From positions 1-64,000 of the forward strand of contig JAIOPP010000084.1 in the NCBI GenBank assembly GCA_021413845.1: a stretch of 64,000 bases of DNA. Direction: 5' to 3'. Source of the DNA: Planctomycetia bacterium. Lineage in GTDB: Bacteria > Planctomycetota > Planctomycetia > Pirellulales > PNKZ01. Numbering within the stretch: position 1 is the stretch's first letter; every line of letters begins with the position of its first letter. A program made the position numbers and the translations under genes. Shown here piece after piece: positions 17,309 through 26,222 of this stretch. Below the pieces are notes generated by a model. The model made no database searches and was not told the origin of the DNA. It worked only from the letters and a program-made list of their open reading frames with translations.

Positions 17309-18262
17309 TCATCTCTTCACGATCGTCCGGTAGTAATCGATGGAGCGTTTGAGCCCTTCTTCGAAATCGATTTCCGGTTCATAGCCGAGCACGGAGCGCG
17401 CGAGCGTGATGTCGGCCATGCTTTCGCGGACATCGCCGATGCGCGCGGGGGCGTGAATCGGTTGCACGTCGGTACCGAGTTGCCGATTCAGCGCGGCGAT
17501 GAGCTCTAGCAGGCTTAGCGAACGTCCGTTCGCCATGTTGATCACACGACCGTTGACGTTCGCGGCCGGAGCATCGGCGGCAAGTAGGTTCCCCCGCACG
17601 ACGTTCGAGACGAACGTGAAGTCGCGCGATTGGCCTCCATCGCCGTAAACGGTCGGGCGACGGCCGGCGAGCAGGGCCGTGATGAAGAGCGGAATCACGG
17701 CCGAGTAGGCGCTGTCGGGATCTTGTCGCGGGCCGAAGACGTTGAAGTACCGGAGGCAGACGGTCTCGATCCCGAACGTAGCGGCGAACGAACGGCAATA
17801 GATTTCGGCGGCGAGCTTCGCCGCACCGTAAGGGGAGATCGGTGCCGGCAGGTCGGTCTCGCGCTTGGCACTCGAGGGTTGATCGCCGTACGCGCTCGAA
17901 CTCGCGGCATAGACCAAGCGCCGCACGCCGGCTCGCCGGGCGGCATCGAGCAAGTTGACGGTTCCTGTGACGCAAGCGGCATGCGTTTGCAGCGGGGCTT
18001 CGACGCTCAGCGAAACGGAAGCGAGCGCCGCTTCGTGGAAGATGCAGTCGACCCCTGCGACCGCTTTCGCAACGATCGCCTCGTCGACCAAGTCGCCTTG
18101 TAGAAACTCGAGGCGATCGGCCCAGGGGGCGATGTTCTCAAGCTTGCCGGTGCAAAGATTGTCGAGCACGCGTACCCGATCGCCGCGACGAACGAGCGCT
18201 TCGACGATGTGCGAGCCGATAAAGCCAGCGCCGCCGGTAACCAAGAAGATGCGCGAAGCCAA
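17309..18262 (-). CDS. NAD-dependent nucleotide-sugar epimerase (extended SDR, GalE-like)
   Basis: This 317-residue extended short-chain dehydrogenase has the NAD-binding motif VTGGAGFIGSHIV at the N-terminus. Its catalytic residues sit in AASSSAYG and in SPYGAAKLAAE (Tyr-x3-Lys). RYFNVFGPRQDP and the late GDGGQSRDFTFV segment are typical of UDP-sugar 4-epimerases. The exact sugar (Glc, GlcNAc or uronate) is not determinable. TTG 18262 is chosen: AGGAG lies nine bases upstream and the next residues start the first beta strand. An open frame continues to 18337 without family-like residues. Likely role: precursors for surface glycans, with wecB opposite. Confidence 0.88.
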   Translation of the reverse strand: MASRIFLVTGGAGFIGSHIVEALVRRGDRVRVLDNLCTGKLENIAPWADRLEFLQGDLVDEAIVAKAVAGVDCIFHEAALASVSLSVEAPLQTHAACVTGTVNLLDAARRAGVRRLVYAASSSAYGDQPSSAKRETDLPAPISPYGAAKLAAEIYCRSFAATFGIETVCLRYFNVFGPRQDPDSAYSAVIPLFITALLAGRRPTVYGDGGQSRDFTFVSNVVRGNLLAADAPAANVNGRVINMANGRSLSLLELIAALNRQLGTDVQPIHAPARIGDVRESMADITLARSVLGYEPEIDFEEGLKRSIDYYRTIVKR

Positions 18263-18576
18263 GGGTGTGCCGCTCCTGAGAGAACTTTGCCGACGGCATG
18301 GAGGCCGTGCGGGCAACGGGATCGTTCGATGTTGCAATCGAGACCGGAAAATTTAGCACATGCGGTAGCTTGCCGACCTGCCGGCTCGCCGCCCGTGGAC
18401 AATCGGCGGCGGATTGGTAGCACCCGCGCTGCCGGCATTCCTTACGATCGGCACGACCGGACTTTCGCACGCCGACGACCGGTATTTACGAGGCCCGAGC
18501 CTTCCGATAACCTCCCTGCCGCATGAGGGGAAGAATGGTTTCGAGCGTCTCGAATTCGGCCGGCGGAGAGCGGAAC

Positions 18577-19362
18577 ATGAACGATTGCAAGTCGCGAGCG
18601 GGATCGGCATTGCGCGGGATCGTGTTAGCGGTCAGCTGTGTGCTCGGCTGCGTCGGCGAAGCGGCGGCGCAAGAGTTTCGGATCGAGAGCCGAGTGTTCG
18701 ACGGCAAGCAACTCGTCGGCGGCAGCACGACCGTTTTCGCCGCCAAGACCTACGACTTTCTCACCGACCCGCCGGAAGCGGTGGTGTTCGATGCCGCGAC
18801 TACGCGGTTCACGTTGCTCGACGACCGCCGCAAGGTGCGCTGCGAACTAGCGATGGAACAAGTGACGGACTTTTGCGAACGCTTACGCGAGCGCTCGAAG
18901 CTGAGCGACTCTAGTTATGTGAAGTTTCTGGCAACGCCGGACTTCGAAGAACAGTTCGACGCCGAGAAGCGCGAGCTGGTGTTGAACAGCGCCTTTATGG
19001 TGTATCGCGCGAAGACAGTCGCAGCCCGCGACACCGAATCGCTCCGCCGATACCAAGACTTCACTTATCGGCAAGCGCAATTGAACACGGTCTTGAATCC
19101 AGGCTCGCAACCGCCGTATGCCCGACTCAAGTTGCACGCCGCCTTGGCTGATCGGCAAGTCATGGCCGAAGAGGTCACGATGCGTCGTGCGTCGGTCGTG
19201 CCGAACTTCGGCAAGACCTTGCGTGCCGAGCATAAGATCGCGTGGACGCTCGACGATGCCGATCGCCGCCGAGCGGCCGAGGCCGACGAGCATGCGACGA
19301 CCTACGCTCCGCTGCCGATCGCCGAGTATTTGCGCCCGGTTTTGGAACAGGCGCAGCAATAA
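18577..19362 (+). CDS. Secreted protein of unknown function
   Basis: ATG 18577 is preferred over 18523 because GGAG lies just upstream and it gives a compact signal peptide (residues about 1-31, ending CVGEAAAQ). The mature chain of about 230 residues is mixed alpha/beta in look. It includes RIESRVFDGKQLVGGSTTVF, FTLLDDRRKVRCELAMEQV and PPYARLKLHAALADRQVMAEEV. No catalytic motif is evident and I do not recognise a family beyond a general planctomycete look. It is on the plus strand, 167 bases before the DUF6807 gene, and may or may not be co-transcribed. Confidence 0.75.
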   Translation: MNDCKSRAGSALRGIVLAVSCVLGCVGEAAAQEFRIESRVFDGKQLVGGSTTVFAAKTYDFLTDPPEAVVFDAATTRFTLLDDRRKVRCELAMEQVTDFCERLRERSKLSDSSYVKFLATPDFEEQFDAEKRELVLNSAFMVYRAKTVAARDTESLRRYQDFTYRQAQLNTVLNPGSQPPYARLKLHAALADRQVMAEEVTMRRASVVPNFGKTLRAEHKIAWTLDDADRRRAAEADEHATTYAPLPIAEYLRPVLEQAQQ

Positions 19363-19529
19363 GCCGCCGGTTCGAGCGGCTTCGGCAGTGCATCGCCGCG
19401 GCAGCTTATTGTATTAAATCGCGAGGCTACCTAAACGGTGGCATCGCCGCCGGCGAGGGATTACGATAGCGGGCGATCGAACCATTCGATTTCCCGCCCA
19501 CCGTTTCATCCTTCGTCGAGGTTGCCGCC

Positions 19530-20552
19530 ATGCCGTACGTCCGAAGTGCGATCTTAGGTTGCTGTTTGTCGCTCTTCTCGGTTCTTACGCCCGACGAAGC
19601 CTCGGCGCAAGGCACGGTCACGGTCGCGGCGCGTGACAAAGCCGTGCATGGCGTGGCGGTGCTCATCGACGGCAAACTGTTCGCCGACTACGTGATCGGC
19701 AACGGGCCGAAGCCGTATATCTGGCCGATTGTCGGGCCGACCGGCAAGCCGATGACTCGGGCTTACGCCAACGCTTGGGTCGACGGTGAAACGACCGATC
19801 ATCCCCATCAACGATCGTTTTGGTTCACGCATGGCAACGTGAACGGCGTCAACTTTTGGGCGGAGAATCCCGGCGACGGCTCGAAGCTGAAGGAGGCGGA
19901 CGGAGACGGCGTGCTCTACTCGGGCCACGGTTCGATCGAGCACAAAGAGTTTACGAAGATCGAAGCGGCAGGGAGCACGGCCACGCTCGTGTCGCGCAAC
20001 GATTGGCTCGGGCCTAAGGGAGATAAGATTCTCGAAGACGAGCGCACGACCGTCTTCCGCGATCTCGGCGACGCGCGGGCGATCGACTTTACGATCGTGC
20101 TGAAGGCCACGAACGGCGACGTGAAGTTCGGCGAAACGAAAGAGGGCTCGTTCGGCGTGCGCGTGCCGACGGAGATGGACGTCGATCACAAGCCGACCGG
20201 CGGCAAGATCGTCTCGAGCGAAGGGCTGACGAATAAAGACGCTTGGGGAACCAAAGCCGCGTGGGTCGATTACAGCGGCACGGTCGGCGGCGAGCAACTC
20301 GGCGTGGCGATCTTCAATCATCCGTTGAGCTTCCGCTTTCCGACCCGCTGGCATGTGCGGCCCTATGGCTTGTTCGCAGCCAATCCGTTCGGTGCGACGA
20401 GCTTCGACAAGAACACGAAGGATGAGAGTGGAGCAACCGTTCGCTCCGGCGAATCGCTGACGCTGCGCTATCGCGTTTTCTTCCATAAGGGAGACGTCGC
20501 GGTCGGGGGCATCGATGCGGCTTATAAGCAATATGCCGCTGAGAAGCCGTAA
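19530..20552 (+). CDS. Secreted DUF6807 (PmoA-like) family protein
   Basis: This 340-residue protein has a signal peptide (residues 1-27, ending DEASAQ). The body matches the DUF6807 family, sometimes named PmoA in databases: KPYIWPIVGPTGKPMTRAY, TDHPHQRSFWFTHGNVNG, GVRVPTEMDV, and NHPLSFRFPTRWHVRPYGLF. The conserved His-rich HPHQRS segment could bind a sugar or metal. The database name does not mean particulate methane monooxygenase: there are no membrane spans or pmoB/pmoC partners. In planctomycetes such genes accompany carbohydrate-degradation genes, so an extracytoplasmic sugar role is plausible but unproven. Confidence 0.88.
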   Translation: MPYVRSAILGCCLSLFSVLTPDEASAQGTVTVAARDKAVHGVAVLIDGKLFADYVIGNGPKPYIWPIVGPTGKPMTRAYANAWVDGETTDHPHQRSFWFTHGNVNGVNFWAENPGDGSKLKEADGDGVLYSGHGSIEHKEFTKIEAAGSTATLVSRNDWLGPKGDKILEDERTTVFRDLGDARAIDFTIVLKATNGDVKFGETKEGSFGVRVPTEMDVDHKPTGGKIVSSEGLTNKDAWGTKAAWVDYSGTVGGEQLGVAIFNHPLSFRFPTRWHVRPYGLFAANPFGATSFDKNTKDESGATVRSGESLTLRYRVFFHKGDVAVGGIDAAYKQYAAEKP

Positions 20553-20921
20553 CGGTTTCAAGACCGCGATGTCGTTCGCTTCTATGCGCTGTTTCCGGCC
20601 GATGGCAATGCCCGGCTGAGATGGGAATCGCACGCGCTGCGCCAAGGGATGTGTGTAACGGCGTTCCCGAATGTAACGTCGCTTTTCAGCGGCGTTTGTC
20701 GCGCCATTGCCGCACTGTTGCGGCTCCATGGGTTCGCGCGTTTAACGGCAAGCTGCGCGACGAACTTTAGCGGAGAAAATTCGGCCGGTGTTGCCCATGC
20801 GCATTTTTACTTGTCGAAGTAGGTTGCGCACATTGCCGATAGCTCAAACAAGCCAATGGCATCCTAAGCCTTTAGCTTTCTCTATGCGACTCATTCGACC
20901 ACCCCAGAGGCGCGCATTCGT
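20553..20921. other. Intergenic region with a weak hairpin
   Basis: About 370 bases without a convincing gene. A nine-bp inverted repeat (AACGTCGCT at 20675-20683 with AGCGGCGTT at 20688-20696, including one G-T pair) is followed by only three T, so it is a weak terminator candidate for the gene ending at 20552. The rest probably holds the promoter of the 98-residue gene. Confidence 0.5.
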
Positions 20922-21218
20922 ATGAACCAGGGTGACTGCCAACTCAATAACTTGAACGAACTTCGAGACTACGTCTACGAAACCCTTTGTCTGAGAGAGA
21001 ATTTAGAGCCCGGTGCGTTCCACATGTCGGAACAGCTTTTGATCCGTGCGGGCAAGCCATGCGGGATGCATTTTTGCCTACACGGCCCTCGTGCGGTGAT
21101 GTTCTCCGCGATTTGGGAGACGAAGCAGCAGACGATTTTGTTTTACGATTCGACGGGAATCCGTTTCCAACGGACTCGCCTGGCGAAAATCCACGAGATG
21201 GAAGCGGTTGCCGCCTAA
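20922..21218 (+). CDS. Conserved-looking 98-residue protein upstream of csrA
   Basis: The 98-residue chain has no signal peptide or membrane span. It has an acidic N-terminal helix (LNELRDYVYETLCLREN) and alternating beta-like segments (SEQLLIRAGKPCGMHFCLHGPRAVMFSAIWE, then TILFYDSTGIRFQRTRL). I do not recognise a named family. It ends 84 bases before csrA on the same strand, so the pair may be one transcript and the protein could act with CsrA, but nothing in the sequence proves it. A weak GAGG lies about ten bases before the ATG. Confidence 0.7.
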   Translation: MNQGDCQLNNLNELRDYVYETLCLRENLEPGAFHMSEQLLIRAGKPCGMHFCLHGPRAVMFSAIWETKQQTILFYDSTGIRFQRTRLAKIHEMEAVAA

Positions 21219-21280
21219 GCGAACGACGTGTTGACCGCCCTGTCATCGTGATGTATACATAAGACCACTAATCATCAATT

Positions 21281-21292
21281 GTACATGGAGGA
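21281..21292 (+). promoter_or_regulatory. CsrA-type binding site covering the csrA ribosome-binding site
   Basis: GTACATGGAGGA agrees with the CsrA RNA consensus RUACARGGAUGU at nine of twelve positions, including the essential GGA. Its GGAGGA is also the Shine-Dalgarno sequence, ten bases before the csrA ATG at 21303. Binding here would block translation, the known CsrA autoregulation logic. A GGAT/ATCC pair (21290-21301) could expose part of the motif in a loop. Confidence 0.55.
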
Positions 21293-21302
21293 TTGATTAT
21301 CC

Positions 21303-21536
21303 ATGCTAGTGCTATCTAGAAAAGAAAACGAACGGATTCGTTTGGGCGATTCCATCATCGTGACCATTGTGCGGGTCTCGGGAGATAAGGTGCGGCTCGG
21401 CATTCAAGCGCCGCCCGATGTGCTCGTGTTGCGAGACGAACTGGAGACCTTTAGCAAGCAAGACGCTCCGCAGTTAGTCACTCCTCTGGTGACAGTCGTT
21501 GATCTGCCGATCGTTCCCCAGGCTTTGGCCGGCTAG
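21303..21536 (+). CDS. csrA: Carbon storage regulator CsrA (first copy)
   Basis: CsrA is a small dimeric RNA-binding protein that represses or stabilises target mRNAs. This 77-residue copy starts MLVLSRKENERIRLGDSIIV and has GDKVRLGIQAPPDVLVLRDEL, which contain the RNA-contacting strand-1 Arg and the second basic strand. The C-terminal tail (about residues 55-77) is longer and more hydrophobic than usual (TPLVTVVDLPIVPQAL). Its ribosome site is inside a good CsrA motif, so self-control is likely. A second copy lies at 40018-40236 and differs in its tail and several core residues. Confidence 0.95.
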   Translation: MLVLSRKENERIRLGDSIIVTIVRVSGDKVRLGIQAPPDVLVLRDELETFSKQDAPQLVTPLVTVVDLPIVPQALAG

Positions 21537-21583
21537 GCAGGCTTAGTTAATTGCGTAGATGCCCGGACCTTTTTAAGCAGTAG

Positions 21584-21618
21584 GCCTGTCGAAGTCGCTA
21601 TTAAGCGCTTCGACAGGC
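21584..21618 (+). other. Long hairpin downstream of csrA
   Basis: GCCTGTCGAAG (21584-21594) pairs perfectly with CTTCGACAGGC (21608-21618), and CGC/GCG inside (21596-21598 with 21605-21607) can extend it past one bulged base. There is no T run after it, so it is not a standard terminator. A T-rich block (21711-21726) farther on could help end transcription. It may be a 3-prime stabilising structure for csrA mRNA. Confidence 0.5.
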
Positions 21619-21884
21619 TGCAGGGCCACGCAAGGAAGGACCCCAGGCTGGGAAATCGCTGGAATTCGGCATCGCTGAAATTAAACTGGTGGTTTACCGC
21701 CGACTTGCGTCTTTTTTTGATTTTTTGAAAATCTGCGCGTAACTGCCGGCATAACCGAGTCAATTAGCGTCGGTAGCCCGAAAAACTTGGTTCACGCCTC
21801 CCTGCGATCCCACCATCGTCTCTCTTAGGCGATCTCTCGCACGGCGTGAACTGCCTTCCTGGCTGCGAATTGGCTGACGACGAA

Positions 21885-21916
21885 TTGCCCGCCTGGCTTG
21901 TTGCCCGCCTGACTTG
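21885..21916. repeat. Tandem 16-bp direct repeat upstream of the DUF1501 operon
   Basis: Positions 21885-21900 and 21901-21916 are adjacent copies of TTGCCCGCCTGRCTTG, differing at one base. They lie about 60 bases before the DUF1501 start, in the 440-base gap after csrA that holds no gene. Abutting direct repeats at this distance could bind a regulator or be slippage-prone leader DNA. Confidence 0.6.
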
Positions 21917-21976
21917 GCAATCTTGCTGAAAACACCCTCCCCGATAACAGTCCCGCTTTGACCGGAGATGGATCTT

Positions 21977-23272
21977 ATGATGAAGCCTAGCCGCCGTGAT
22001 TTCTTGACCGTCGGTGCCTTGGCCGGCGTCGGCCTGACGCTCCCTGAGCTTTTCCGATTGGAAAGCGCTCGTGCCGAGAAGAAGAACTATGACTTCTTGG
22101 AAGCCAAGGCGAAGAGTGTCATTCATATCTACTTGCCGGGCGGTTGCGCTCACCAAGAGACGTGGGATCCGAAGCCGTTCTCGCCGATCGAATACCGCGG
22201 CGACTTGAAGCCGATCAAGACGAAGGTCGCCGGGGTCGAGTTCTCGGAGATGATGGTCAAGTCGGCCGACATCGCCGACAAGCTCTGTATCATCCGCTCG
22301 ATGACCCACGGCGAAGCCGCCCACGAACGCGGCACGCACAACATGTTCACCGGTTATCGCCCGAGCCCGGCATTGCAATACCCGAGCTTCGGCAGCGTCG
22401 TGAGCCATGAATACGGCCCGCGCAACAACCTTCCGCCTTACGTCTGCGTTCCGGGTCAGCCGAACGAGTTTGCCGGCACGGGCTACCTGAGCTCGTCGTT
22501 CGCACCGTTCAGCCTCGGTTCTGATCCTGCTCAGGGTGGCTTCCAAGTTCGCGACCTGACCTTGGCGAACGGGGTCGACGACACCCGTTTCGCTCGTCGC
22601 CGCTCGGCACTCGACGCGGTCAACGAATACTTCCATGCCAAGGAAAAGTCCGACGCGATCGACGCGATGGACACCTTCTACGATCGGGCCTACAGCCTGA
22701 TCAGCTCGAAGGAAGCTCGCGAAGCGTTCAATATCAACGCGGAATCGGAAGCCGTTCGGAACGAATACGGCCGCAACGAAGCCGGTCAACGGATGTTGAT
22801 GGCGAAGCGTTTGGTCGGTGCGGGGGTTCGTTTCGTGAGCCTCACATACGGCGGCTGGGATATGCACTCCGGCATCGTCGGCGCGATGAAGCGCCAATTG
22901 CCGATTTTCGATCAAGCCTTCTCGGCCTTGATCACCGATCTCGATCGCAGCGGCTTGCTCGATAGCACGCTCGTCATGGTGAGCAGCGAATTCGGCCGGA
23001 CGCCGAAGATCAACAACACCGCCGGTCGCGACCACTGGCCGAAGGTGTTCAGCGTGGCTCTTGCCGGCGGCGGCGTGAAGAAGGGAGTCGTGTACGGCAC
23101 GTCGAACGCAATTGCCAGCGAACCGGAAGACGATCCGGTCAGCCCGCAAGACTTGGCGACGACCGTTTACAACCAGCTTGGAATCGTGGCCGACAAGGAA
23201 TTGATGGCTCCAGGCGATCGTCCGATCGAAATCATCGACGGCGGCCGGGTCATCAAGGAAATCTTGGTCTAG
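21977..23272 (+). CDS. DUF1501 protein with Tat signal
   Basis: The N-terminus MMKPSRRDFLTVGALAGVG is a twin-arginine signal, so the protein is exported folded. It is 431 residues from ATG 21977, chosen because GGAG at 21964-21967 is nine bases upstream; ATG 21968 is too close to it. DUF1501 belongs to the alkaline-phosphatase/sulfatase-like fold. IHIYLPGGCAHQETWDPKP, MTHGEAAHERGTHNMFTGY and VSSEFGRTPKINNTAGRDHW are the conserved blocks, with several His/Asp/Glu that could hold a metal. The usual sulfatase Cys/Ser maturation motif is not evident. It leads a block of four exported-protein genes. Its substrate is unknown. Confidence 0.92.
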   Translation: MMKPSRRDFLTVGALAGVGLTLPELFRLESARAEKKNYDFLEAKAKSVIHIYLPGGCAHQETWDPKPFSPIEYRGDLKPIKTKVAGVEFSEMMVKSADIADKLCIIRSMTHGEAAHERGTHNMFTGYRPSPALQYPSFGSVVSHEYGPRNNLPPYVCVPGQPNEFAGTGYLSSSFAPFSLGSDPAQGGFQVRDLTLANGVDDTRFARRRSALDAVNEYFHAKEKSDAIDAMDTFYDRAYSLISSKEAREAFNINAESEAVRNEYGRNEAGQRMLMAKRLVGAGVRFVSLTYGGWDMHSGIVGAMKRQLPIFDQAFSALITDLDRSGLLDSTLVMVSSEFGRTPKINNTAGRDHWPKVFSVALAGGGVKKGVVYGTSNAIASEPEDDPVSPQDLATTVYNQLGIVADKELMAPGDRPIEIIDGGRVIKEILV

Positions 23273-23652
23273 GCTGCGGTCCGACGAAGTCTGGTTTGCT
23301 GAGAAGTAGTCGAACAGCTAATCCGCTTTTTACCGCACGAAATCGCGTCTCGAAGGGGCCGAGACTAGACGGATCGTGCGAGCGAAGATTAGTATGATAT
23401 CGGAATGATCCACCCGGTGATGCCTAGGGCTTGCCGGGTGGATCGTTCGTAGAATGGTGTGGTCGCATTTGCGTGCATCTTCGCTTCCGTTCGGTTCGTG
23501 CTGCACCACGATGAGATGACCGCGATGAAATCATCGCGATTCATCTTTGGGTGTGGCGCTTGTTTCGATAGTCCGCGGTCCTTGCTTGCCGCGTTGCATT
23601 GCCTACCCCGATTGTTGCCTTCCCCGGCACGCCCTCCCTCCTGAGGTTTTTC
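23273..23652 (+). other. Gap inside the PSCyt gene block, with a strong hairpin
   Basis: About 380 bases without a convincing gene. Positions 23403-23417 and 23434-23448 form a 15-bp stem (core GATCCACCCGG / CCGGGTGGATC, one G-T pair). No T run follows. It may mark the 3-prime end or a processing site of the DUF1501 message, and a promoter for the next gene could lie after it. Confidence 0.55.
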
Positions 23653-26181
23653 ATGTTTGCCTCGCTCCGTGCTTACGGAATCCGTTTCGTTGCGACGGCC
23701 GTCGTCGTCTGCTGTACCGCGCCGAACTTCGTTTCGGCTGCGAACCCTTCGCTCAGCTCCATCGCACCGAACGGCGGTAAGCGAGGGGGCGATATCGAAG
23801 TGCAAGTGAGCGGCCGGGCGATCTCCGATGCCCCGGAGTTGGTCTTCTATTCGCCCGGCATCAAGGTCAAAAGCATCGAGCAGATTAAAGACAAGGCCGG
23901 CGTGGTGAACGACAACCTCGTCAAGGCGGTGTTGACCCTCGCTCCCGATTGCCGCCTCGGCGGTCATGCGTTCCGAATTCGGACGGCGAGCGGCTTGTCG
24001 GATATGCCGATCTTGTTCAGCGTCGGCGCTCTCGATGTGGTCGAAGAAAAAGAACCGAACAGCGAATTCACCACGCCGCAGGAAATTCCGCTCGGCGTGA
24101 CGATCAACGGCTCGATCGGCAACGAAGACGTCGACTACTTCGTCGTCAACGCGAAGAAGGGCGATCGCATCTCGGCCGAAGTGGAAGGGATTCGCCTGGG
24201 CCGCGCGGCGTTCGACCCTTATCTCGCCATTCTCGACTCGGATCGTTTCGAGTTGGCTCGCAGCGACGACTCGGCCATGGCGTGGTACGACTGCACCTGT
24301 TCGGTCCTTGCTCCGGCCGACGGCAAATACACCGTTCTAGTCCGTGAGAGCACGTTTGTCGGTGGCTCGGTATATCGACTCCACATCGGCAAGTTCCCTC
24401 GCCCGACGGCGATGATTCCCGCCGGCGGCAAGCCGGGCGAAACGCTCGACGTCACGCTGCTCGGCGACCCTTCGGGGCCGATCAAGCAAAAGTATACGGT
24501 CCCCGCGAAGCCGGAGTTCCTCTCGTCGACCTATGCCAAGGACGACAAGGCGACGCCGTTCTTCCCGAAGGATGCCTTGGGTATCGCTCCTTCGCCGCTG
24601 GTGTTTCGGGTCTCGAATTTGAACAACGTGCTGGAAGTCGAACCGAACGACGAGCCTGCCAAGGGGACGACTTGCGAAGCTCCGATCGCGATGAACGGCG
24701 TGATCGAGAAGCCGCGCGACGTCGATTGTTTTCAATTTAAGGGAACGAAGGGACAGGTCTTAGAGATTCGCGTGCATGCCCGCAGTCTCCGCTCGCCGCT
24801 CGACTCCGTGCTGACCGTGTTGCGGCTATCGAACGGCTCGAGCCTAGGCACGAACGACGACTCAGCCGGACCGGATAGTTACCTGCGGGTGAACATCCCG
24901 GCCGACGATGTGTACGTCGTGCAGGTGAAGGACATGCTCGATCAAGGGGGGGCTGACTTCTCATATCGCGTCGAAGTCACGCCGGTCGAACCGAGCGTTG
25001 CGCTGACGTTCGCCGAGAAGATTCAATACGTCGACGTGACGATGCCGGTCGCTAAGGGGAATCGCGGTGCGTTGATGGTCAATGTCCAGCGCATCGGTTG
25101 GAACGGCGATCTGAAACTGGATTTGCAAAACGTACCGAAGGGAATGAAATACGAAACGCTTCCGCTGCTCGGCAATATGACGAACGTGCCGGTTCTGTTC
25201 ACGGCCGCCGACGATGCCCCGGTAGGAGCTTCGACGGTCGGCATGACGGTGAGCCCAACCGATCCGAAGGCCGAGAAGGTAACCGGCTTCGCCAAGCAAA
25301 CGACGATGCTGATTCGGGGCGGCAACAATGCCCCGATCTATACGCAAACGATCCACGGTCTGACGACCGCCGTGATCGAAAAGGTTCCGTTTAAGATCGA
25401 GATCATGGAGCCGAAAGTTCCGCTCGTGAAAAACGGTTCGATGGATCTCAAGGTGCGCGTCGTACGTGCGAAAGACTTCAAAGCGCCGATCGCGATTCGA
25501 ATGCTATTCAATCCGCCGGGCGTGAGTGCTTCGAGTTCGGCGCAGATCGCCGAAGGAAAAGACGAGGGGATCTTGCAAATCACCGCCGGCAGCAATGCCG
25601 AAATCAAAGATTGGAAAATTCTCGTGCTCGGCACGGCGAACGTCGTCAACGGGCCGGTGGAAGTCGCTTCGCAATTCGCGACGTTGAAAATCGGCCAACC
25701 GTTCTTTGATTTCGCGATGAAGCCGAGTGCCGGCGAGCAAGGGAAGCCGGTCTCGTTCGTCGCTCAGATTACGAACAACGTCGAATTCACGGGCAAGGCG
25801 AAAGTGCAACTGGTCGGTCTTCCGGCGGAAGCGGTCTGCCCTGAGATCGAGATCGGGAAGGATGCCACCGAGGCGATCTTCAACGTGACCACGACGACGA
25901 AGACCCCGCCGGGTCGGCACAAGGCGATCTATGTGAATTTGGTCGTGATGCAAAACGGCGAGCCCGTCGCGCATACGTTCGGCCCCGGCGAGATCCGGGT
26001 CGATGCTCCGCTGCCGCCGAAGGTAACGGCCAAGCCTGCCGCTGCGGCGGTCGTTGCTAAGCCGCAGCCGGCAGCCGTCGTCGCGAAACCTGCCGCTCCG
26101 AGAGCATTGAGCCGGTTGGAAACCTTGCGTCTGCAGAAGAATCAAGATGCCGCGGCACCTGCCACGGGTAATAATAAGTAG
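23653..26181 (+). CDS. Exported PPC-domain protein (842 residues)
   Basis: ATG 23653 gives a clear signal peptide (residues 1-30, ending FVSAANP). The frame is open to 23599 but upstream residues are not signal-like. The first domain (PSLSSIAPNGGKRGGDIEVQ) is an IPT/TIG-like Ig fold. At least two bacterial pre-peptidase C-terminal-type domains follow, marked by EKEPNSEFTTPQEIPLGVTI... DVDYFVVNAKKGDRI and EVEPNDEPAKGTTC... DVDCFQFKGTKGQVLEIRV. Further beta-rich domains come next, and the C-terminus is Ala/Pro/Lys-rich (about residues 790-842). No protease domain is present. It is probably a large extracytoplasmic binding or scaffold protein working with its neighbours. Confidence 0.88.
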   Translation: MFASLRAYGIRFVATAVVVCCTAPNFVSAANPSLSSIAPNGGKRGGDIEVQVSGRAISDAPELVFYSPGIKVKSIEQIKDKAGVVNDNLVKAVLTLAPDCRLGGHAFRIRTASGLSDMPILFSVGALDVVEEKEPNSEFTTPQEIPLGVTINGSIGNEDVDYFVVNAKKGDRISAEVEGIRLGRAAFDPYLAILDSDRFELARSDDSAMAWYDCTCSVLAPADGKYTVLVRESTFVGGSVYRLHIGKFPRPTAMIPAGGKPGETLDVTLLGDPSGPIKQKYTVPAKPEFLSSTYAKDDKATPFFPKDALGIAPSPLVFRVSNLNNVLEVEPNDEPAKGTTCEAPIAMNGVIEKPRDVDCFQFKGTKGQVLEIRVHARSLRSPLDSVLTVLRLSNGSSLGTNDDSAGPDSYLRVNIPADDVYVVQVKDMLDQGGADFSYRVEVTPVEPSVALTFAEKIQYVDVTMPVAKGNRGALMVNVQRIGWNGDLKLDLQNVPKGMKYETLPLLGNMTNVPVLFTAADDAPVGASTVGMTVSPTDPKAEKVTGFAKQTTMLIRGGNNAPIYTQTIHGLTTAVIEKVPFKIEIMEPKVPLVKNGSMDLKVRVVRAKDFKAPIAIRMLFNPPGVSASSSAQIAEGKDEGILQITAGSNAEIKDWKILVLGTANVVNGPVEVASQFATLKIGQPFFDFAMKPSAGEQGKPVSFVAQITNNVEFTGKAKVQLVGLPAEAVCPEIEIGKDATEAIFNVTTTTKTPPGRHKAIYVNLVVMQNGEPVAHTFGPGEIRVDAPLPPKVTAKPAAAAVVAKPQPAAVVAKPAAPRALSRLETLRLQKNQDAAAPATGNNK

Positions 26182-26222
26182 TCGAAGTCGGCCGGTGGTT
26201 TTGAGTTTCGTTTCGGACACGC

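Noticed and set aside
19530-20552. Particulate methane monooxygenase subunit (from the database name PmoA)
   Set aside because: The protein is soluble and exported, with DUF6807 motifs and no membrane helices or pmoB/pmoC neighbours.
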